Assembly: GCA_018136815.1 (NCBI GenBank) | Contig: CM030941.1 | Coordinates: 3,702,608-3,766,607 of the forward strand | Reading direction: 5' to 3' | DNA from: Isochrysis galbana | Lineage: Eukaryota; Haptophyta; Isochrysidales; Isochrysidaceae | Length of the DNA stretch: 64,000 nt | The notes under the pieces: generated by a model | The model's database searches: none | What the model saw: only the letters and a program-made list of their open reading frames with translations | Told to the model about the DNA's origin: nothing | Made by a program: the position numbers and the translations under genes | Shown: positions 30,778 through 38,720 of the stretch, one piece after another | Position numbering within the stretch: the first letter of the stretch is position 1 | Layout of the letters: each line of letters begins with the position of its first letter

Positions 30778-31279
30778 ATGCCGCTCGCCGACCAAGTGCG
30801 CATGGCGAGCTCGGCGTCCAAGGTGGTACCAATGGACCCGGTCAAGCTCATTGCTTCCGACGGCTCAGAGATCATCCTCGACCGGCGCGCAGCCATGGTC
30901 TCGGGCACCATCAAGTCCATGCTGAGCGGCCCAGGAGCGAGACTGCACGCAACAGCCCTGGCCTCATCCCTTTGGGCACCCGCTCTCCACCCGCCCTTTT
31001 TCCCAGCCGCCGCGCACGCAGCAGGGCGCTCGCCGCCACCAATGCCTGCCGCACGCGTCGACACGCGCCCTTCGGCCCTGCTGCACAGGCAACTTCACCG
31101 AGCAGCAACATGGAGAGGTCACCTTTCCGGACATCTCTCCCAAGGTTCTCGAGAAGACTGTCCAGTACTTCTACTACAAGCTGCGATACACCAATCACAG
31201 TGGGCCGCTCCCGGAGTTCAAGATTGAACCTGAGTCGGCACTCGAGCTCCTGATGGCCGCTAACTTCCTCGACACGTGA
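30778..31279 (+). CDS. Elongin C (BTB/POZ-fold ubiquitin-ligase adaptor), two exons, 115 aa
   Basis: Elongin C links Elongin B and a cullin to substrate receptors with a BC-box. Exon 1 (30778-30934) gives [20 protein letters not shown] then [12 protein letters not shown]. Exon 2 (31089-31279) gives [35 protein letters not shown], and ends [13 protein letters not shown] and stop. All are hallmark Elongin C segments, and the length matches (107-115 aa against 112 in animals). A second in-frame ATG at 30802 may be the real start. The join needed to keep the protein (CCA G + GC AAC) makes the intron start GAGCGAGA at 30935 and end CACAG, a GA-AG intron. No GT or GC donor in the area restores the frame. 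Confidence 0.9.
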
Positions 31280-31640
31280 GCCTAAGGACGCCAGTGGTGC
31301 TCCACATACTAGCCGTGGGGGAACAGCACGGCAACGCGTGCCTCTCCGGCTTTTGATGACTCAACTGTCGGCGCCTCGACTGAGTCAGCGCTAGGCCTAG
31401 GATGCGATCGGATGTACCGCTGGCGAGGTCGATTAGGTGGCGTTGGCGTTCATGGCTTGCTGCGCACTCGCCCCTCGCCGACTGCGCTCCTCGTCTCGCT
31501 GTGTACGTTGTCAACATGACACGCAACCATTGCGCGCTTCCCTATGCGATTGGTACTGCAGCGTCATAAACCTTAAGCGGGGGCAAGAGCGGAACACAAT
31601 GCTGCGCCAGCTTTTCTCATAGCGTCCTTGGACCAATTTT
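31280..31640. other. Intergenic after Elongin C
   Basis: No gene seen. It holds the presumed 3' UTR of Elongin C. Confidence 0.4.
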
Positions 31641-32205
31641 GCATATTAGAGGGTTCTATGTTGGGGGGACTCTTGGGTTAGTTCAAGGGCATGGGGGCGT
31701 AGGCGGTAGAAGGGGCGCAACGAAGACTGCCGGTAGCTTGAAAAGACAACGACTGTGAGTGCTGGAGCGGCAGGGGAGTGGGTGAACACATGGAGGTGTG
31801 GGCTTCCTGCGGCTGTGCTCGGGCTGGAGCAATGTGGCGTGTGGAGGCGGAGAAAAAGAAGAAGGGGGTGGTGGTGTGGTGGTGGTATGGAGGTGCTTTG
31901 ACAAGACCTGTTACATGGCGTGAGTGAGGGGTCCGCGGGCATGACGACGAACGAGACGAGGGGGAACACACGAGGGACAGACGCGAGGGGGTCCTTCCGA
32001 GCGAGAGCGCCAAGAAACAAAAGACACCGGAGCGGAAAAAACAGCACGGGAGACGGGAGGCCGGGAGGGAAAGCACACGGGAACTCTAGGAACGGGGGAA
32101 AGACTAATTGAACGAGGGGGGGAGCGGGGCGCTGGAGGAGCGGAGGGAGCGGCGAGAGCGGGAAACTCCGAACCTCGCTGGCCAAGGGAACAAGGGAACC
32201 GCTGG
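31640..32205 (-). mobile_element. Retroelement family F: 5' leader and start of its ORF
   Basis: The reverse complement reads CGGTTCCCTTGTTCCCTTGG, CTCCTCCAGCGCC, ATTAGTCTTTCCCCCGTTCC, CCGTGCTGTTTTTTCC and CTCGTTCGTCGTCATGCCCG. It is closely parallel to the leader at 41.52-41.77 kb on the plus strand. The ORF starts near 31942 (MPADPSLTPC) and decays. It stands head to head with the LINE that follows. Confidence 0.6.
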
Positions 32206-32221
32206 GGTCGCATGAAAGAAA

Positions 32222-35200
32222 AAAAAAGATCTGAAGATTCAGGGCCGCACACCTATTACTAGACACTAGGCAGCGCATACTTTCGCTACTGCACATCAGC
32301 CACAACGCCCTTATCTCCCTTCCCTCCGCCCCCTTGCCTTCCCCCCCTCGTTCCTTTGTCTTTGGTGTCGGGGGTGCGGCCCTGGTACCTGGTACACTAC
32401 CAAAACTATTGTTATAGTTTTAGCGATGGAGCGCGCGCCGACCGCTCCCACCTCCCAGCCCCCCGCCGCCACGACGCCCCACCGGGGCCGCCCCAAACCG
32501 CCGGAGCCAAAGCGCTCGCAGGCCTCTGCCCCACCAGACACCGACGTCGACATGGCTCCGCCACCCTCGCCTCCTCACCAGCCCCAGAAGCAGGGAACAG
32601 GCCGTGCCCTGTTCCCTGCAGAGAAACAGAGCCAGCAACTGGCTCAGCCGCCCAGCTCCACCGTCTCGCCACCCAATCAAGGACTCCCCATGGTGGGTGG
32701 CAGCATTGCTGCCTCCCCCATGGTGGTAACTCCTACCAGCAGTGCACCCCTCGGGGGCGGGCACTTGACACAACAATCAATCCTTGGAGCTTTTGCTCCC
32801 ACCAACCAACAAACAACTCATGCGCCCAAGTCGTATGCAGAAGCCACGCATGGGAGCAAACTGAAGGAGCCAGCCCAACAAGCTCTGAAGCAGCCAGCCC
32901 AACAACAACCGCAACAGCTGTCGCGCAAGCGGGCCGACCCACAGTCGGATCCCAAAGGGACTCCCACCAACACCACCCAACTCGCTCCCCCTCCAATGGA
33001 TGAAGAAGAGGAACCCGAAGACACACCCTTTTTCATTCAGCTAGCGCAACTAGCTGAAGACAAAAAGGACATTAAAAGTGAGGATGTAGCCACTTTCATG
33101 AAGTTTCTTCTCTCGAGGCTAGAGGGCCTAGATGCCACGCCAGATGGGATGGACAAGGGCCGAAAGGGCCCATGGATTTTCTACGTCGACGACGATGCTC
33201 ACGACCAATTCAAGGCCGCTTATGGCGACAAACTTCAAACGGTACTCTCGGGAGTCCCGCATGAGTTTGGAGTCACCTATGGCACGATAGCCGACTCAGC
33301 TCCCCGCAAATCTAGCGCTATCAGGTCCTCTCTCAAAGAGGTCGCCACCTACATCGTGTTTCGCATATTCGATCCGATTAAGGCATACAAAACTAAAACT
33401 CGGCATCTGGCTAGTGCATTGGAGCGTGAAGGCTTCCATGTCCTTAGGGGCAATCAACAGCGAGTCAAGACCACGCTCGAAGGGATCACTAAGGTAGAAG
33501 CCGGTAAACGTCCAATTTGGCACTTCTACGTATACACAGACACCACCGCCCTGGGCCATCGCTTTCCCCGAACCTTCCACGTGACCCTCGATGACGGGGA
33601 AAACTTCAACTTGGACTACGCGGTCCGCTCATCGGTGGAATGCGTAACACCGGACGGCGACATTGCCATACACGGCGCCCCGGGCGGGTGCAAAGGATAC
33701 GATAAGCCCTGGGCTATCTCATATCTACGCAAGAACCAAGTCAGCTTTCGCCAATGCACGTGCGAACAAGACAAGGCGAAAGCGGAGCAGCGCAAACGCC
33801 AACGCGAAGTAAGCAACGCCATGGACTACAGGGCCCTAATGGGTCTTGGAGCGGCGGCACCGTGCCGTCGATTCATGGCAGGCGAATGCAAGAATAATCG
33901 CATGAAGGGGCGACAAATCGTCCAATGCTCTTCCAGCCATGACATCCCCGGATGTTGGGTAAAGGACCCCGCCACGGGTAAACAAAATTGTATGGTCAAG
34001 TGCAATCTGAAACCTAATAAGGCCTATCCAGGGTACTGCGTGAACGGAGTAAGTTGCCTGTACCGTCATGGTGAATAATAGTGATCTTAAGATTGCGACA
34101 TACAATTTGAATGGAGCAAAACATAAATTAGCATCTACGCTAGCGCAAGCGAGATTAGGAGGAGTCCACATCCTTTATGCGCAAGAATTGCATCATTACT
34201 CCGATGGATGGCACTTGAAGGTGCGAAACTTGGCCCGGTCCCTAGGGTGGGACTGGTTTCAAACTCCCGCAACTAGGGGCGACCCGGGAAGCGGAGTGGC
34301 GATAGCCATTAGAAGAGACAGAAGCGACGTAGTAGTAGAATCTTGGTCTGTAGTTATCCCGGGGAGGCTGGTAGTAGTAAAGGCAAAAATCGGGCATGAA
34401 ACGATAGCTTTCTCCTCTGTGTATCTTAATTCTCAACCTAATAAACGAAAAGAAGACATCAAAACGCTACACGAGACGCCGGAAATACTTTCACACACTA
34501 TATTAGCGGGCGACTTCAATTGCGTGGAGAGCGTACGTAGAGATACCCGGTCCATCGCGGGAGCGACCCCTTACGCAAATTCGGGAGGCAGAGCCCTCGC
34601 GAGGGCGCTCGCCACACATGGGCTCACGGACATCCAATTACTGGTAAATCCGGGCCTTAGGGACCAATACACGAGGTGCGGGCATCAGACCCACACGAGG
34701 ATAGATCGGGTATACGCCGCGGAATACTACTCCACGTGGAGATGGCACAAGGCTTACATAGATCTTAAGCTTTTCACGGGCCTAGCGGCGTCGGACCACC
34801 ACCCGGTAGTAGCGACTTTCGCTATTGCCCCCCCACGGAGGGCAACAGAGATAGAGGCCAAGATACCTTTGGAGGTATTAGAAGACCCGGAGACCCGAGA
34901 GATGATCGGCCTCCTCTGGAGGAAACTATACCCGGTCCATCCGGGAGAGGACGCCGGGGACAAGCTATCCACTTGGACGGAATCCAAAAGGAAAGTATCT
35001 TCGATCCTCCTCGCGAAGGCGGTCGAGCTTCGCAGAAGACAAAGGTACGCGCAAGCGGAAATCGACGCGGTAGCAGACGCTAGGAAAGCCCAGATGGCGG
35101 CGACCCCCGGGACGGCCCGGCCGGACACCTTAACGGAACTCAATCGCAAAGTAATCGACAAAAGACGTACTTTCTCACCGTCCCCGTCCCTAGCGGAAAA

Positions 35201-36530
35201 AATCATAAGGGCGGAAGAGCTTGTTACGAAGCAATTTTTCAAGAGATTTACACCGAGACACGCTAGCGGCGACATCCCGGCGATGTACGCCGGAGTGAGA
35301 TGGGAAGACCCGCAGCCGGCCCTAAAGGAAGACAATGTAGCAACCGATGACTCCGCGATTTTGGTTTCGTTGCGGAGCTACTATGTATGGCTTTTCAGCG
35401 AAAAGATCTCTCAGGGCGCGGAACCCCTCCTCCATGCGCTGAGTCAACGTCGGATACCGACGAGTCATAGGTCCTTCTTGGACAAGCCCATAGGATATTC
35501 GGAGATCATCCGTGCTATACGGCAAATGGCGAAAGGTAAATCCGCGGGGCCGGACGGCATACCAATGGAGTTTTATCAAAGCTTCGAAAAGCTGGTGGCA
35601 CCGCGACTGATGGACATGTTCCACGAAGCCTACCGGACGGGGGCATTACCGGAGGATACATGCTCGGGCGACATAGCTTTGCTCTATAAAAAAGGGGACG
35701 CCAGGGACCCGAGGAATTATAGACCAATTACGCTGCTCCAAACGGACTACAAAATCCTCGCCAGGGTCCTAGCTAACAGACTTAAAAAGACGATACATAC
35801 GATTATCTCTAAGGAGCAAGTGGGCTTCGTGCCTAGGAGGATGATAGGCGAAGCCACCCACCTCCTAAAACTAGTGCAAGCGTACCTAGACGACACAGAA
35901 GAAGAAGGCCTAGCCCTGGCGATAGACTGGGAAAAAGCCTTCGATAGAGTCAGTTGGGATTATTATCATAAAGCGATACAAGCGCTGGGCTTCGGCCCTG
36001 GTTACTCTAGATGGCTAGCGCTATTAACCAACACGGATTCACTCCCGATCAGATGGATCAAGGCTAACGGCAGACGCAGCAATCCCTTCACGATACATTG
36101 CGGCATGCCCCAAGGATGCCCGCTATCGCCCCTAGCCTTTCTCCTAGTGGCCGAAGGCCTAACACGTCTAGTAAACGCCGACCCGGAGATGAAAGGAATC
36201 AGGATAGGACCTAGAGAGTTGAGGCTTTCGCAGTTTGCGGATGACACGCAAATTTTAGCAAACTCCTTCGAGTCATTGGAGAGGGCGATGCACATTCTAG
36301 AAAGCTATGGAACCGCCACCGGGGCTAAAGTGAACAAAAGCAAGAGCATACTAATACGAATGGGATCACTTACGGGAGCGCAGGTCCCCGAGACGCTAGC
36401 TTATCTTAAAACGCTCGGCGAAGGCGAATTTGCGACCATACTAGGAGTCCCATTCTGGGAAGGAACAGACAATGACTCCTTCTGGGAGAAGCTATACGCC
36501 AAGCTTAAAAAGAAAGTCGCAACATGGAGG
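32222..36530 (+). mobile_element. L1-type LINE with 5' leader, ORF1 and ORF2, cut off on the 3' side
   Basis: After an A run the leader GATCTGAAGATTCAGGGCC (about 32228) continues with CGTTCCTTTGTCTTTGGTGT and GGGGTGCGGCCCTGG. This is the same leader as family B retroposons. ORF1 (32426-34078) and ORF2 (34068-36584) overlap by 11 nt. Similarity to LINE ORF2 stops around 36530, shortly after the reverse-transcriptase domain. The next bases are the exon end of a minus-strand host gene. No 3' UTR or tail hairpin is present. Loss of the 3' part with a complete 5' part is the reverse of usual LINE truncation. Confidence 0.82.
32426..34078 (+). CDS. LINE ORF1 protein, 550 aa, with C-terminal zinc-binding region
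   Basis: ORF1 proteins of L1-type LINEs bind the element RNA and help form the transposition particle. The first 190 residues are Pro/Gln/Thr-rich and disordered (TSQPPAATTPHRGRPKPPEP). A folded, charged middle part follows (PIWHFYVYTDTTALGHRFPR). The C-terminal 80 residues have regularly spaced cysteines and histidines: CRRFMAGECKNN, CSSSHDIPGC, MVKCNLKPNKAYPGYC and CLYRHGE. This reads as two CCCH-like or related zinc fingers in place of the CCHC knuckles common in plant L1 ORF1. The ORF is intact. Family naming rests on position before ORF2 and on composition. Confidence 0.75.
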   Translation: MERAPTAPTSQPPAATTPHRGRPKPPEPKRSQASAPPDTDVDMAPPPSPPHQPQKQGTGRALFPAEKQSQQLAQPPSSTVSPPNQGLPMVGGSIAASPMVVTPTSSAPLGGGHLTQQSILGAFAPTNQQTTHAPKSYAEATHGSKLKEPAQQALKQPAQQQPQQLSRKRADPQSDPKGTPTNTTQLAPPPMDEEEEPEDTPFFIQLAQLAEDKKDIKSEDVATFMKFLLSRLEGLDATPDGMDKGRKGPWIFYVDDDAHDQFKAAYGDKLQTVLSGVPHEFGVTYGTIADSAPRKSSAIRSSLKEVATYIVFRIFDPIKAYKTKTRHLASALEREGFHVLRGNQQRVKTTLEGITKVEAGKRPIWHFYVYTDTTALGHRFPRTFHVTLDDGENFNLDYAVRSSVECVTPDGDIAIHGAPGGCKGYDKPWAISYLRKNQVSFRQCTCEQDKAKAEQRKRQREVSNAMDYRALMGLGAAAPCRRFMAGECKNNRMKGRQIVQCSSSHDIPGCWVKDPATGKQNCMVKCNLKPNKAYPGYCVNGVSCLYRHGE

Positions 36531-36584
36531 GGGCTCGGCGCACTTGCACCATGGGATCCGCTTCAGCGTACGCGACCGCCGTGA
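34068..36584 (+). CDS. LINE ORF2: AP-like endonuclease plus reverse transcriptase, 3'-truncated
   Basis: ORF2 nicks target DNA and copies element RNA onto it. The endonuclease has its metal and catalytic motifs in order: KIATYNLNGAKH, YAQELHHY, LAGDFNCVES, THTRIDRVYA and SDHHPVVATF. The reverse transcriptase has GKSAGPDGIPMEFYQ, IALLYKKGDARDPRNYRPIT, QVGFVPRRM, LALAIDWEKAFDRVSW, MPQGCPLSPLAFLL, LSQFADDTQILA and GAKVNKSKS. No frameshift is seen to residue about 820. The last 15 residues (LGALAPWDPLQRTRPP) are read from unrelated sequence. The connection and C-terminal cysteine region expected in a full ORF2 are absent, so this copy is probably not autonomous. Confidence 0.88.
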   Translation: MVNNSDLKIATYNLNGAKHKLASTLAQARLGGVHILYAQELHHYSDGWHLKVRNLARSLGWDWFQTPATRGDPGSGVAIAIRRDRSDVVVESWSVVIPGRLVVVKAKIGHETIAFSSVYLNSQPNKRKEDIKTLHETPEILSHTILAGDFNCVESVRRDTRSIAGATPYANSGGRALARALATHGLTDIQLLVNPGLRDQYTRCGHQTHTRIDRVYAAEYYSTWRWHKAYIDLKLFTGLAASDHHPVVATFAIAPPRRATEIEAKIPLEVLEDPETREMIGLLWRKLYPVHPGEDAGDKLSTWTESKRKVSSILLAKAVELRRRQRYAQAEIDAVADARKAQMAATPGTARPDTLTELNRKVIDKRRTFSPSPSLAEKIIRAEELVTKQFFKRFTPRHASGDIPAMYAGVRWEDPQPALKEDNVATDDSAILVSLRSYYVWLFSEKISQGAEPLLHALSQRRIPTSHRSFLDKPIGYSEIIRAIRQMAKGKSAGPDGIPMEFYQSFEKLVAPRLMDMFHEAYRTGALPEDTCSGDIALLYKKGDARDPRNYRPITLLQTDYKILARVLANRLKKTIHTIISKEQVGFVPRRMIGEATHLLKLVQAYLDDTEEEGLALAIDWEKAFDRVSWDYYHKAIQALGFGPGYSRWLALLTNTDSLPIRWIKANGRRSNPFTIHCGMPQGCPLSPLAFLLVAEGLTRLVNADPEMKGIRIGPRELRLSQFADDTQILANSFESLERAMHILESYGTATGAKVNKSKSILIRMGSLTGAQVPETLAYLKTLGEGEFATILGVPFWEGTDNDSFWEKLYAKLKKKVATWRGLGALAPWDPLQRTRPP

Positions 36585-36942
36585 TGTATTCCATGCAGAG
36601 GTACGCGACGGCGGCTTGCTCTCCAATGTAGCTTGTCTTGGGGACTGGGATCTTGTCGTACTCGTCAGAGTAGTCGCCGACGAGCATGAGGGTTGCCTTG
36701 CACCAACGGCCCATGTATGGCTCGATGAGTGCCCACATCGACGGGTAGCGTTCCTTGGCCAGATCCACGCGAAAGTCTCCACATCCACGGCCCATACCAG
36801 AGGCTGTGACGAGCAGCATCGCCAGGATGGCGCCGCTCATGCCCTCCTCCATGTGTTCGCAGAACTTGAAGGCTGGGGCGCGGATCTCCTCGTAGGTGCT
36901 GTGACCGAGTCGCTTGGCGATGAAGACAAAGTACTGGCCCAT
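36544..36942 (-). CDS. Unassigned protein, 5' exon only
   Basis: From ATG at 36942 the frame reads MGQYFVFIAKRLGHSTYEEI, APAFKFCEHMEEGMSGAILA, RYPSMWALIEPYMGRWCKAT and AVAYLCMEYITAVAYAEADP, ending MVQ at a good donor (CAA|GTGCGC, 36543). It is compact and well composed, so probably a true exon, but I do not recognise the family. The sequence beyond the donor is the LINE in opposite orientation, and no later exon appears before 31.3 kb. The gene is therefore either interrupted in its intron by the LINE, with its rest elsewhere, or truncated. Confidence 0.55.
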
Positions 36943-37044
36943 GGTGAAGGAGCGAGGCTTGTGGGGGAAGAGGAGAGTGGGGTGTAGGTGGTGGATGTCT
37001 GGGAGGACGACTCTGGATGTTCGCCAGATGCGTGTGCACGCCGT

Positions 37045-37183
37045 GCGCATGATGAGTGGGCACGCGATCCACGCCGGCGAGGCTCACGTGGCACTCCGCT
37101 TGGTCGACGCGGGCGCGCCCCTCGGCCGCGACGAGCACACGTGCTGCGCAACGAAACATCTCGTATATGGCTACTTTACGTAA
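37045..37183 (+). pseudogene. Ankyrin-repeat-like fragment
   Basis: The plus frame reads HAIHAGEAHVALRLVDAGAP then LGRDEHTC, the look of half an ankyrin repeat. A better ankyrin array is at 42440-42683 on the other strand. The fragment is too short to be a gene by itself. Confidence 0.3.
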
Positions 37184-37199
37184 ACGTGAGCCTTAGGTA

Positions 37200-37914
37200 C
37201 CCATAGAGAAAAAGTTTGGAATGCGCACGCACGGCGTCTCCGCGGGGGGGACCGATGCACATCGCGCCGTGCCCATAATTACAAGTAATCACAGGTGCCA
37301 TGGGCAAATATCTCTTAAATGCATGTTTATGTAGTTGTCCACATAGGGGAAAAGCGCCGACACGGCGCCCCCCGGGGGGGGGGGGACACGCGCCGCGGGA
37401 AAGCAGGGAAAATAAGTTGTTACGCTAGTCTGCATTTAATTTTAAAATAACGCTCTATATACAACTGTGGCTGTGGACATTCGATCGCTCAATTCGACTG
37501 ATGTCCCACAATTGACGGAACGACACCTGATTCCGGAGTGTTTACGTTAGTTTTTTGAGCCCAAGGTCGTTGGGTTTTGGGTTTTTCGTGGGTGATTTTG
37601 TAGCAACTTCGTCGAGTCCCACTGTGTTCCCAAGCGAGTCCCCCCGAGTTCCCGAGTCTATACCCCGAGTCAACGAGTCAATACGAGCCAAGCACGCGCC
37701 TGAGCCACCCCCAGTCGCCTGCCACCACCTCCCACAAGCCTCCTTCCACACTTCCGCGCCCTCCGTGCGTCGTGCGTCGTGCGTCGATCACCATGCCCGT
37801 AGTCAACCCCGAGGAAAGCTCCATGAGCTCCACGCAAGAACCGCATTCCGCGCTAGCTGCCGGCGCGCCCTCGCAGGCCATCTCCAAGAGTGAGATGAGC
37901 CTTGCTCTGACAGA
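37200..37914. repeat. Dispersed repeat D copy 2 and an adjoining CGAGT-rich leader
   Basis: 37429-37528 matches 13318-13400 inverted (CATTTAATTTTAAAATAA, GTGGACATTCGATCGCTCAA, ATTGACGGAACGACACCT). From 37614 to 37690 the motif CGAGT occurs about eight times. A short frame starts MPVVNPEESSMSSTQEPHSA at 37794 and runs straight into repeat family C at 37915. The layout recalls the other retroelement 5' leaders. Confidence 0.5.
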
Positions 37915-38545
37915 GTTGAGTTCTCGAGAGCTAAAAGTAGAGACTTCTCCAGCAGAAGAGCTGCCCCTCCCCCCCCCCCCCCCGCGCCCCCCTTCCCCCC
38001 CCCCCCGCTCGCGCGCGCGCCTGCGGCCCCTCTTCTGGTCCCCAGGAGGCCTGCAGGGGCCTGGGAGCGCAGCTCAGGGGGCAGGTGAGGCTGGAGGCTG
38101 GGGCATGGCCCTGGCCCTTCTTGCCTCTCCCTCGCTGGCTCTCGCGCCCCTGCCGGTCGACTGGAGCTGGCTGGGGGCTCCTGATCAGGGGGGCCCAGGA
38201 GGAGGAGGGGTTGGTCAGAGCGCCTGCGGAGGGGGGAGGTATAATCAAGTGCATACACTTGTGTTTGTGTGCCTTGGGTTATAATGCGGTCATGTGTGTC
38301 GTGCTTGTCGTGTTGGTGCATGGCTAGTGGCAGTAGCGGCACTAATAATCAGTTGTTTTCCCCTTAGTGATAGCTCCAAAATCTTGAGAGCGCTGATAAG
38401 CTGTTACCCATACGCCATCCTTGATAAGGCATGGCGGGGGGGCGGGTATGGGTATGGGTGGTTCCTCCCCCACAGCAAGGGAGGAGTACAGAGGGGGGGG
38501 GGGGCTCGTGCTCCCCTATGGGCAAACCAAGTATAAAGTTAGTTG
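37915..38545 (+). mobile_element. Retroposon family C copy
   Basis: It starts with TTGAGTTCTCGAGAGCTAAA, identical to 30416. It passes through a C-rich run and family A-like interior (GGAGGCCTGCAGGGGCCTGG, CAGCTCAGGGGGCAG). It ends GGTTCCTCCCCCACAGCAAG and CCAAGTATAAAGTTAGTTGG (about 38528-38547). The 5' end differs from families A and B, whereas the 3' end is shared. I found no clear target-site duplication. Confidence 0.6.
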
Positions 38546-38720
38546 GCAGTGCTAGTAATACGCACCGGCGAAAGACGAAAGACACGCGCCATCTTGCGCA
38601 CACCCCGCCTCCCCTTCATGATAGCATGCGCCCTGCAAGCATGAGAGGCGCCTATAAGGATAGCACGCACGCAGTCGCATTCCTTTGAATAGTCTCTCAG
38701 AATTTGCCGCGCGTGGGAAC

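Noticed and set aside
36472-36987. Plus-strand ORF opposite the orphan exon
   Set aside because: It starts inside the LINE frame and reads the complement of a better minus-strand coding frame.
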